Assembly: GCA_937896295.1 (NCBI GenBank) | Contig: CALBME010000130.1 | Span: 1-6,284, forward strand | Length of the DNA: 6,284 nucleotides | Direction of reading: 5' to 3' | Origin: an uncultured Micavibrio sp. | GTDB lineage: Bacteria; Pseudomonadota; Alphaproteobacteria; Micavibrionales; UBA1664 | In this document: positions 1 through 5,694 of the stretch, one piece after another | Layout: each line of letters opens with the position of its first letter | How positions within the stretch are numbered: the stretch's first letter is position 1 | The notes under the pieces: model-generated | What the model was told of the DNA's origin: nothing | Database searches by the model: none | What the model saw: the letters and a program-made list of their open reading frames with translations, nothing else | Translations under genes and position numbers: made by a program

Positions 1-771
1 CAGCCGGGTCTGGAAGCCACGGCCGCGCATGTCGGCATGGAGGCGACCGCGTTTCAAAAGGCATTTACCCGCCGGGTCGGCATTTCGCCCAAACGTTTTG
101 TGCAGGTGATGACCCACAGGCGTGCGCGCGACCTGCTGGAAAGCGGTGACATCACCACGCTTGAAGCCGCGTATGACGCGGGCCTGTCCGGCAACGGGCG
201 TCTGCATGACCTGTTCGTGACGGTGGAGGCGGCAACGCCCGGCGAGATCCGCGCCCGCGGTGCGGGGATGACCATTCAGTACGGTTTTGCCCCGTCGCCT
301 TACGGGGAACTGATTGCCGCGCGCACGGGGCGCGGTCTTTGTTATCTGGGTTTCCGCGTCGACGATAGCCGCGAGCGTTGCATTTCCCGCATCCGCAAGG
401 TCTGGCCCAATGCGGTGTTCGTGCATGACGACGCGGCGATCGCCGCGGATTGCGATGCCGTCACCGCGATCTGCACGGGTACACAAACGCAGCAAAAAAA
501 GATTCCGCTTCATCTTTACGGCACCAATTTCCAGCTGCAGGTGTGGCAGGCACTGCTGAAAATTCCGTCCCGGCATTTCCTGTCCTACGAGTCCCTGGGC
601 GCGGCCATCGGCCGTCCGGGATCGCCGCGGGCCATCGGCAATGCGGTGGGGGCCAACCCGGTTTCGCTGCTGATCCCGTGCCACCGGGTCATCCAGAAAA
701 CGGGCATCCTCAACAACTATGGCTGGGGATCTGCACGCAAAAAGGCCCTTTTAGGGGTCGAGTGCGCCTGA
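1..771 (+). CDS. Ada-like methylated-DNA-protein cysteine methyltransferase with AraC-type HTH (5' partial)
   Basis: The frame is open from base 1, so the start lies upstream; the ATG at 37 is internal because residues before it belong to the same HTH domain. Counting from base 1, residues 1-85 match the AraC-family DNA-binding domain (a GMEATAFQKAFTRRVGISP segment, then an AGLSG...LHDLF second HTH). Residues 90-165 match the MGMT N-terminal fold, and 175-256 the methyltransferase domain. That domain carries a FQLQVWQALLKIP segment, the Arg finger R210, the Asn hinge before PVSLLIPCHRV, and the methyl-acceptor Cys at C227 (bases 679-681). The family transfers O6-alkyl groups from guanine to this Cys irreversibly, in the cytoplasm. 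The usual GGYRWG near the C-terminus reads NNYGWG here. Whether an Ada Zn-binding N-terminal domain exists cannot be seen; the match to short HTH-MGMT proteins suggests not. The stop lies 13 bases before sppA, so co-transcription is likely. Confidence 0.93.
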   Translation, partial: QPGLEATAAHVGMEATAFQKAFTRRVGISPKRFVQVMTHRRARDLLESGDITTLEAAYDAGLSGNGRLHDLFVTVEAATPGEIRARGAGMTIQYGFAPSPYGELIAARTGRGLCYLGFRVDDSRERCISRIRKVWPNAVFVHDDAAIAADCDAVTAICTGTQTQQKKIPLHLYGTNFQLQVWQALLKIPSRHFLSYESLGAAIGRPGSPRAIGNAVGANPVSLLIPCHRVIQKTGILNNYGWGSARKKALLGVECA

Positions 772-784
772 TACCTTTAACGGT

Positions 785-2575
785 ATGAAAATCCTTTGGA
801 AAATTCTGCGCGGGATGCTCGCGTTTATCGGTCTTGTGGTTGTGGGGCTGGCCATTTATGGGGCGACCGCCCTGAATGACGGGGGTTTCCGGCTGCCGGG
901 CAAGATGGTGCTGGCCTACAGCTTCCACGGCACGCCGCACGACGAACCCAAGGGATCGCAATGGCTTGAAAAATGGGTCGGGACCGAGCCGACACTGGCG
1001 GAAGTCACGGACGCCATTTATCACGCCGCCAAAGATCCGAAGGTCGAGGCCTTTGCCGCAAGCCTTCATGCCGGTGACTATAAATGGGCGGATGTGCAGG
1101 AACTGCGCGCGGCCATCGCCGCGTTCCGGGCTGCAGGCAAGAAAACCTATGTCTACGCGACATCGTACGGCGAACTTTATCCCGGCATGGCCGAATACTA
1201 TCTGGCCAGCGCCTTTGACGAAATCTGGCTGCAGCCCATCGGCACGGTCGCCATTACCGGTTTTCAGGCGCAGGTGCCGTATTTCAAAAAGACCCTCGAC
1301 CTGGTCGGCGTTCAGCCTGACATCATCCAGAAAGGCGCGTTCAAGACCGCACCCGAACCTGCGCTTCTGGAACAGATGAGTGATGCGCAGCGCCAGGGGC
1401 TGCATGCGATTTTGCAATCAATGATGACCGACTTTTTTGAAGGCGTGTCGGCGGGTCGCAAAATTCCTGCGAATACGATCGGCCAGCTGGTGGATGGTGC
1501 GCCCTATACATCGAAGGAAGCCAAGGAACGCGGTCTGGTCGACCGTGTCGGGTATCTGGATGAACTGAGCGAACAACTGGTGCCGGGCGGGGGCAGCGAC
1601 CATCACGATTTTGTTGATGCGGTCGATTATCTTTACGCGGCGGGGGGGCTTACCCTCGACAAGATCGCGGGCGACAAGGACATCAAGGCCGGTAAAACGG
1701 GGGGCAAGGGCAACAAGGTCGCGCTTGTCTATGTCCGCGGTCTTATCATGTCGGATGACGGCGAGGGGGCACCCGGCATGTTCGGCGATACCGTGGCGAC
1801 CGCGTCGGACATCGCCGCCGCCATTCTGGACGCGGCCGATAACGAACATGTGGGCGCCATCGTGCTTCGTGTCGACTCGCCGGGGGGCAGTCCATCGGCA
1901 TCGGAAAGCATCCGCCGCGCCGTCAGCGTCGCCAGGGAAAAAGGTAAATACATCGTCGTTTCCATGGGCGGCGAGGCAGCGTCCGGCGGTTACTGGATCG
2001 TGGTCGATGCCGATAAGATCTATGCCCAGCCCGGAACACTGACCGGTTCCATCGGCGTGTTCGGCGGCAAGGCGTCCTTTGCCGGCCTGCTGTCCAAGGT
2101 GGGGGTGAACTGGAATTCCGTGACGCTGGGCGCCAATGCCGGCATGTGGTCCCCGGCGGAGCCGTATACCCCCGACCAGCACGCCGCGATCAGCCGCATG
2201 CTGGATGATGTTTATGACGGGTTCATCGCCCGGGTTGCGGCCGGGCGCCATTTTGCACCCGAGGTGGTCGAGGGCATGGCCGGTGGCCGCGTCTGGACCG
2301 GGCGTCAGGCGAAGGAACGCGGCCTGATCGACGAAATGGGGGGCTTGCGCCAGGCTTTGGAGGATGTTGCCGCCAAGATGGGCGTCAAGGATGTCGAAAA
2401 ACTGCATATCATGGTCATGCCGGAAGCCCATAATCCGTTAGAGGACTTGATGGGTATGTTCGCGCAAGGTGCTGCAACGCTTGATATAATTCGCCCTGCG
2501 TTGAACAGCCTTGTCATGTCCGGACACCCCGAATGGACATTGGTGCGTGCGCAAAGGTTTGAAATAAGCCATTAA
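785..2575 (+). CDS. sppA: Signal peptide peptidase SppA, 67K two-domain type (family S49)
   Basis: Membrane-anchored serine protease that degrades signal peptides left in the membrane after secretion. The protein is 596 aa, close to the 618 aa of E. coli SppA. Residues 1-9 are basic (K2, K6, R9) and about 10-30 form one hydrophobic helix, a signal anchor that would put the rest in the periplasm. Two tandem S49 domains follow, about 50-290 and 305-560. The Ser/Lys dyad is recognisable: the general base is K187 in GAFKTAPEP in the first domain, and the nucleophile is S400 in EAASGGYW in the second. The family motif LRVDSPGGSPSASES begins near residue 361. ATG 785 is chosen because it keeps the basic N-terminus and the membrane helix. 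There is no clear Shine-Dalgarno in the 13 bases after the upstream stop, so translation may be coupled to the MGMT gene. The catalytic residues appear intact. Confidence 0.95.
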   Translation: MKILWKILRGMLAFIGLVVVGLAIYGATALNDGGFRLPGKMVLAYSFHGTPHDEPKGSQWLEKWVGTEPTLAEVTDAIYHAAKDPKVEAFAASLHAGDYKWADVQELRAAIAAFRAAGKKTYVYATSYGELYPGMAEYYLASAFDEIWLQPIGTVAITGFQAQVPYFKKTLDLVGVQPDIIQKGAFKTAPEPALLEQMSDAQRQGLHAILQSMMTDFFEGVSAGRKIPANTIGQLVDGAPYTSKEAKERGLVDRVGYLDELSEQLVPGGGSDHHDFVDAVDYLYAAGGLTLDKIAGDKDIKAGKTGGKGNKVALVYVRGLIMSDDGEGAPGMFGDTVATASDIAAAILDAADNEHVGAIVLRVDSPGGSPSASESIRRAVSVAREKGKYIVVSMGGEAASGGYWIVVDADKIYAQPGTLTGSIGVFGGKASFAGLLSKVGVNWNSVTLGANAGMWSPAEPYTPDQHAAISRMLDDVYDGFIARVAAGRHFAPEVVEGMAGGRVWTGRQAKERGLIDEMGGLRQALEDVAAKMGVKDVEKLHIMVMPEAHNPLEDLMGMFAQGAATLDIIRPALNSLVMSGHPEWTLVRAQRFEISH

Positions 2576-2587
2576 TCGCGGTATACT
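2559..2587 (+). promoter_or_regulatory. Sigma70-like promoter for the small gene at 2637
   Basis: A TTGAAA -35 box (2559-2564) is followed by a 17-base spacer and a TATACT -10 box (2582-2587). Each hexamer matches the consensus at five of six positions, and the spacing is optimal. The -35 box lies inside the last codons of sppA. The predicted transcript would start near 2594, giving a leader of about 43 bases before the ATG at 2637. This implies the downstream gene is expressed independently of sppA. It is inferred from consensus matching only. Confidence 0.6.
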
Positions 2588-2636
2588 GAAATCTGTGGTC
2601 CCATGAAGGGGCTGCCTGAATGCTTTTAAGGACAGA

Positions 2637-3077
2637 ATGTCTACGATCGGAAGCAGTAACTCTCCCTTTATCAGCAAGGCCCTGATGGCCTCCAGCAATG
2701 GAAGCAGTTCGACGTTTTTGACGTCGAGCGATAAATCGCCTGTCCAGAAAATGGTCGAGGCGCAGAAGACCAGTATTACGCAGACTGAAAAAGGCTCTTA
2801 TTTCTATTCCGAGGATTACCTGCGCCTGCAGGCCTTCGAAATCAGAAGCCGTATTACGACCTATAAGAACCTCGGCATGTCCGCGCAATACGCGCAGGCC
2901 CAGCAGGAAGGTCAGGTGATTGTCGGCGCCTACCAGGCGTATGTAAAGGCGCAGGCCAAGGCGGGCGATGATGAAGCCGCCGGCAAGGCCGCCGGTGTCG
3001 CCGCCGCCAAGGCCTACATGCAAAAGGCGCAGCAGCAATCTTTTTCGAGTGCGCCCACGCTTCTGACCAGCGCGTAA
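2637..3077 (+). CDS. Hypothetical small Ser/Ala-rich protein
   Basis: I do not recognise this 146-aa protein. Residues 1-35 are Ser-rich and probably disordered (SSNGSSSTFLTSS near 19-31). A mixed charged and aromatic segment follows at about 36-80 (SYFYSEDYLRLQAFEIRSR, 54-72). From about 81 to 134 it is Ala/Gln/Lys-rich and probably a long helix, ending in a short Ser/Thr tail. It contains no Cys, Trp or His, has no hydrophobic membrane segment and no classical signal peptide. That composition resembles flagellar or other exported structural proteins, but this is speculation. The start at 2637 is supported by AAGGA at 2628-2632, four bases upstream. The gene has its own strong promoter-like sequence and converges on the ubiH-like gene. 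The first 180 coding bases (2641-2820) are about 49% G+C by hand count, clearly lower than a sample of sppA (about 67%), though the 3' part is GC-rich again. Confidence 0.8.
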   Translation: MSTIGSSNSPFISKALMASSNGSSSTFLTSSDKSPVQKMVEAQKTSITQTEKGSYFYSEDYLRLQAFEIRSRITTYKNLGMSAQYAQAQQEGQVIVGAYQAYVKAQAKAGDDEAAGKAAGVAAAKAYMQKAQQQSFSSAPTLLTSA

Positions 3078-3088
3078 ACGTTTACGCG
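3071..3088. repeat. 18-bp perfect palindrome holding both convergent stop codons
   Basis: CGCGTAAACGTTTACGCG equals its own reverse complement. The TAA of the plus-strand gene (3075-3077) and the TAA of the minus-strand gene (3084-3082) sit symmetrically in its two arms. As RNA it can fold into a 7-bp stem with an ACGT loop on either strand, so it may protect or end both converging transcripts. No U-tract follows directly: on the plus side the nearest T run is at 3098-3102, and none follows on the minus side. The core GTAAACGTTTAC also resembles a LacI-family operator such as the PurR box, but its place between two gene ends argues against a promoter operator. Confidence 0.6.
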
Positions 3089-4230
3089 GCCAATCCCTTT
3101 TTCATCACCAGCGCGCGCCACGGTCCGGGCAGGGAAAGCGCGCGCAGCGCAAGACGGCGCAGGGCGCGCACAGCGCCGCTGTCATTGGCGACCGCCTGAT
3201 TGACGAAATCGATGACGAAGGAACGTGACGCGACATCGGGTTCGCGCGCCTTTTCATAGCGGGCTAAAATCGTATCAGACCCGACATCAAGGCCAAGGTC
3301 ATGCGCCTGCGTGATAATGTCGGCCAGTGTCGTCACATCGCGCAATGATAAATTCAGACCCTGCGCGCCGATGGGGGAAATCACATGGGCGGCTTCCGCA
3401 GCCAGCGCCACCCGGGGGGCCGTCAGTTTTGTACTGCGCAGGTATTCCAGCGGCCATGAGACCGGGTCGGATGCGAGTTCGATGCGGCCGACGATGCCAC
3501 GCGTGCGGTCCTGCAGCGCCTCGGCAAAACGCGGACGGGATAGTTTAAGATACCCGGCGGCATCATCAGTTTTTTCCACCCAGACGATGGCCGACATATC
3601 GCCCCGGCAGGGGACGATGGTAAACGGCCCGCCGGGGCGGTGAAATTCGGTGGATGTATCGTTGTGCGGTTTCGAATGCCGGATCAGGCAGGTGATGGCG
3701 CTCTGGCCATAGGCACGCCGGCGCACGCCGATGCCGGCATGGGTGCGGACGGCTGAATTGCGGCCATCGCAGCCGACGACCAGTTTCGCGTCTATCGTCC
3801 TGAAATCCTGCGCGTCCGCATTGAAACGCACGGTGACGTTTTTGTATCTCTTCAGCACATCATTCAGGCTGGCGCGCAGGGCGCTTAGGGAAATGTTCCA
3901 GCCAAACGCTTCGCGCCCCAGTTCACGGGCGTCAAAGGCCTGTTCGATCATGGCGTCTTGCGCGGCGGGAAATTTGCTGTCATCGACCACGGCCATGCGG
4001 CGCAGGGCGGCGGCGGACGACTGCAGCAGCGGCCAGACGCCTGCGGCTCCCAGCGTGTCGATCGATGCGCCCATCAGCGCGGCGGTGCGGCTATCGGGGG
4101 GGGCATCCTTCAACGCGGGCGGTGCAGGTGCCGTATCGCACAGAATGATATTGATGCCCCTTGGTGCCAGCAATGCGGCAAGGGTGAAGCCGGCGGGGCC
4201 GCCGCCAATAATGGCCACGTCATAGGTCAT
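3082..4230 (-). CDS. UbiH/UbiF/COQ6-family FAD-dependent monooxygenase (ubiquinone ring hydroxylase)
   Basis: Flavoprotein of the family that hydroxylates the aromatic ring of ubiquinone precursors using O2 and NAD(P)H, acting at the inner face of the cytoplasmic membrane. Numbering from the ATG at 4230 (382 aa, near the usual 380-400), the N-terminus begins almost at once with the FAD-binding GGGPAG motif (9-14), with D32 placed to bind the ribose. The second FAD/NAD(P)H motif GCDGRNSAVR is centred on D155, and the third, AEAAHVISPIGAQGLNLSLRD, is near 278-298. In this last motif E279 replaces the Asp of the common GDAAH, a variant I know from alphaproteobacterial members. An in-frame TTG at 4239 would add three residues. 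I prefer ATG 4230 because it fits the family N-terminus, although AGGA lies only one base before it. It follows the deaminase gene by 42 bases and is probably co-transcribed. Whether it is UbiH, UbiF, UbiL or a broader hydroxylase cannot be decided from sequence alone. Confidence 0.88.
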   Translation of the reverse strand: MTYDVAIIGGGPAGFTLAALLAPRGINIILCDTAPAPPALKDAPPDSRTAALMGASIDTLGAAGVWPLLQSSAAALRRMAVVDDSKFPAAQDAMIEQAFDARELGREAFGWNISLSALRASLNDVLKRYKNVTVRFNADAQDFRTIDAKLVVGCDGRNSAVRTHAGIGVRRRAYGQSAITCLIRHSKPHNDTSTEFHRPGGPFTIVPCRGDMSAIVWVEKTDDAAGYLKLSRPRFAEALQDRTRGIVGRIELASDPVSWPLEYLRSTKLTAPRVALAAEAAHVISPIGAQGLNLSLRDVTTLADIITQAHDLGLDVGSDTILARYEKAREPDVASRSFVIDFVNQAVANDSGAVRALRRLALRALSLPGPWRALVMKKGLAA

Positions 4231-4262
4231 GTCCTGCAATCTAGGCCGGTGCGGGTGAATAG

Positions 4263-4285
4263 AAAAGCCCCGTCAGACGGCGGGC
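4263..4285 (-). terminator. Possible weak intrinsic terminator or attenuator after the deaminase gene
   Basis: On the minus strand, the sequence around the deaminase TGA can fold as CC-(bulged G)-CCGT pairing with ACGG-GG around a CTG loop (4283-4268). It is followed after one C by TTTT (4266-4263). The stem is short and bulged and the T run is brief, so at best it is a partial terminator reducing read-through into the monooxygenase gene. It may be chance. Confidence 0.22.
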
Positions 4286-5334
4286 GGCACCGGTCGGCCG
4301 ACCGGCTTGCGCGGCTTCCAGATCGGCGCTGCGTTCACGTAGTCCTGCAGGCGTTCGATAGCGCGGTTTTTTTGATCCAGCGTCATAAACGACACCTCAA
4401 TCGCGTTCGCGGCCAGATGCACGATATCGGTCACGCCCAGATTCAGGGCCCTGGCCACCGCGACAAAGTTTTCATTCATATAGCCGCCGAAATAGGCCGG
4501 GTCGTCGGAATTGACGGTCGCGTTCAGGCCGCGGTCGAGCATGGTTTTCAGCGGATGCTGGCGCAGGTCGCTGACCCCGCAGAGTTTCAGGTTGCTCAAG
4601 GGACATACGGTCAGGCCAAGACCGCGCCTGCGGATATCGCTGACCAGTTCGTCGTCTTCCAGCGACCGGTTGCCGTGGTCGATACGGTCGATTTTCAGAC
4701 CGTCGATGGCCTGCCGCACATAGGCGGGCGGCCCTTCCTCCCCGGCATGGGCGACCAGTTTAAAACCGGCGGCGCGCGCACGTTCGAAAACGCGCAGGAA
4801 TTTTTCCGGCGGGTGGCCGTTTTCCGAACTGTCCAGACCCACGCCATCGATCTGGTCGCGGTAGGCCATGGCTTCGTCCAGCGTGGCCATGGCGCTTTCC
4901 TCGCTTAGGTGGCGCAGGAAACACATGATCAGTTTCGATGTAATGCCGAACTGGCGTTCACCGTCCGCCAGCGCGCTTTTGATACCGGTCAAAGGCACTT
5001 CAAAGGGAAGGCCGCGTTCGGTATGGCCCTGCGGGTCAAAGAAAATTTCGACGTGGTGGACGTTCTGGTCTTTCATTTTTGCCAGATACGCCATGGTCAG
5101 GTCGTAAAAATCCTGCCGTGTGCGCAGGACGTTCATGCCCTGATAATAAATATCCAGAAAATCCTGCAGGTTGCTGAAATTATAGGCTTCGCGCACTTCG
5201 TCGGCGGATGCGAAAGGAATGGCGACCTTGTTGCGCCGGGCCAGGTCGAACATCATTTCGGGTTCAAGGCTGCCCTCGATATGCAGGTGCAGTTCGACTT
5301 TTGGCATTCCGTGAATAAATTGGGTGATATCCAT
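4273..5334 (-). CDS. Adenine deaminase (adenosine deaminase family, adenine aminohydrolase type)
   Basis: Zinc-dependent cytoplasmic amidohydrolase of 353 aa, predicted to convert adenine to hypoxanthine plus ammonia in purine salvage. The metal and catalytic residues of the family are visible: H16 and H18 in ELHLHIEGSLEPE, H196 and E199 in AHAGEE, H220 in RIDHG, and D277/D278 in NSDDPAYFGG. The N-terminal HLHIEGSLEPE, rather than HxHLDG, and the GLDSSE motif at 166-171 mark the adenine deaminase branch rather than true adenosine deaminase. Some members of that branch act on N6-substituted adenines, so substrate is not certain. ATG 5334 is supported by AAGGA on the minus strand (5349-5345), ten bases upstream. 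The gene is divergent from grxC and lies upstream of the monooxygenase in a likely two-gene unit. The C-terminal ~15 residues are Pro/Arg/Val-rich and probably a flexible tail. Confidence 0.9.
   Translation of the reverse strand: MDITQFIHGMPKVELHLHIEGSLEPEMMFDLARRNKVAIPFASADEVREAYNFSNLQDFLDIYYQGMNVLRTRQDFYDLTMAYLAKMKDQNVHHVEIFFDPQGHTERGLPFEVPLTGIKSALADGERQFGITSKLIMCFLRHLSEESAMATLDEAMAYRDQIDGVGLDSSENGHPPEKFLRVFERARAAGFKLVAHAGEEGPPAYVRQAIDGLKIDRIDHGNRSLEDDELVSDIRRRGLGLTVCPLSNLKLCGVSDLRQHPLKTMLDRGLNATVNSDDPAYFGGYMNENFVAVARALNLGVTDIVHLAANAIEVSFMTLDQKNRAIERLQDYVNAAPIWKPRKPVGRPVPPAV
4290..4305. repeat. 16-bp GC-rich perfect palindrome in the 3' end of the deaminase gene
   Basis: CCGGTCGGCCGACCGG is its own reverse complement. 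It lies within the last codons of the deaminase gene, encoding part of the KPVGRPV tail. The RNA can form a 6-bp GC-rich stem with a GGCC loop 14 bases before the stop codon. It may stabilise the message end or slow the ribosome, but no T-tract follows it and a role is not shown. Confidence 0.45.
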
Positions 5335-5364
5335 GACCGCGCCATCCTTGTTCTTGTATGGTCC

Positions 5365-5393
5365 GTGATAGATGTTTATTTTCGATATTGCAA
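5365..5393 (-). promoter_or_regulatory. Candidate sigma70-like promoter for the deaminase-monooxygenase unit
   Basis: On the minus strand, TTGCAA (5393-5388) and TATCAC (5370-5365) are separated by 17 bases. Each matches four of six consensus positions. The predicted start would fall about 20-25 bases before the deaminase ATG, with the AAGGA ribosome site between them. The match is moderate and the region also has to hold the grxC promoter. Confidence 0.35.
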
Positions 5394-5403
5394 GAATCCC
5401 AAC

Positions 5404-5408
5404 GGAGA
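5404..5408 (+). promoter_or_regulatory. Ribosome binding site that fixes the grxC start
   Basis: GGAGA stands seven bases before ATG 5416. It matters because the same frame stays open upstream for 169 codons, as far as a GTG at 4909, across the antisense of the deaminase gene. The well-spaced site and the glutaredoxin N-terminus show that translation starts at 5416 instead. Confidence 0.75.
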
Positions 5409-5415
5409 AATTCCC

Positions 5416-5676
5416 ATGACCGCCAGTGTTGAAGTCTACACCACCGATTATTGCCCTTACTGCGTGCGCGCCAAGGCGCTGCTGGACCGCAAGGGTGTGC
5501 CCTACAAGGAAATCGACGTCAGCGGCGACGACAATGCCCGCGCCGAACTGGTCAAAAAATCGGACGGGCGCCGCACGGTGCCGCAGATTTTCATCAACGG
5601 TCAGGCTATTGGCGGCTGCGACGACCTTTACGCGCTCGAACAGGGCGGTAAACTGGACGCTCTTTTACAAGCCTGA
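5416..5676 (+). CDS. grxC: Glutaredoxin 3 (GrxC)
   Basis: Small cytoplasmic thiol-disulfide oxidoreductase that uses glutathione to reduce protein disulfides and mixed disulfides. The 86-aa product is a complete single thioredoxin-fold domain of normal length for Grx3. The dithiol active site is C13-P-Y-C16 in TTDYCPYC. The cis-proline motif TVPQIF places T54-V55-P56 opposite the active site, and the glutathione-binding GGCDD is at 66-70, including the third Cys (C68) also known from E. coli Grx3. The stop is 18 bases before glpX on the same strand, so the two are probably co-transcribed. No convincing promoter was found for it in the 81-base gap it shares with the divergent deaminase gene; only poor -10-like AT-rich stretches occur near 5377-5389. 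Confidence 0.96.
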   Translation: MTASVEVYTTDYCPYCVRAKALLDRKGVPYKEIDVSGDDNARAELVKKSDGRRTVPQIFINGQAIGGCDDLYALEQGGKLDALLQA

Positions 5677-5694
5677 CCCTGACGAGGACCGCCG

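Noticed and set aside
37..39. ATG 37 as the start of the repair gene
   Set aside because: Bases 1-36 continue the same frame and encode the first part of the AraC-type HTH, so the gene begins before the window.
745..762. Small hairpin GGCCC-loop-GGGTC near the end of the repair gene as a terminator
   Set aside because: The stem is only about five pairs with a GU, lies inside the coding region and has no following T run. The downstream gene is also too close for an effective terminator.
710..2431. Two long, head-to-tail minus-strand open frames (710-1417 and 1418-2431) opposite sppA
   Set aside because: They mirror a high-GC gene whose codon bias removes stops on the opposite strand. Their translations have no recognisable domain and are biased in composition, while sppA on the other strand has clear family motifs.
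5354..5389. Plus-strand promoter for grxC (TTGTAT with TATTTT or GATATT)
   Set aside because: The hexamers match consensus poorly (three to four of six), so I could not support a specific site although a promoter is expected in this gap.
3958..5415. Long plus-strand open frames opposite the deaminase and monooxygenase, the second running in frame into grxC
   Set aside because: They are antisense shadows of two well-supported minus-strand enzymes. The grxC start is fixed by a ribosome site at 5404-5408 and by the normal length of the glutaredoxin.
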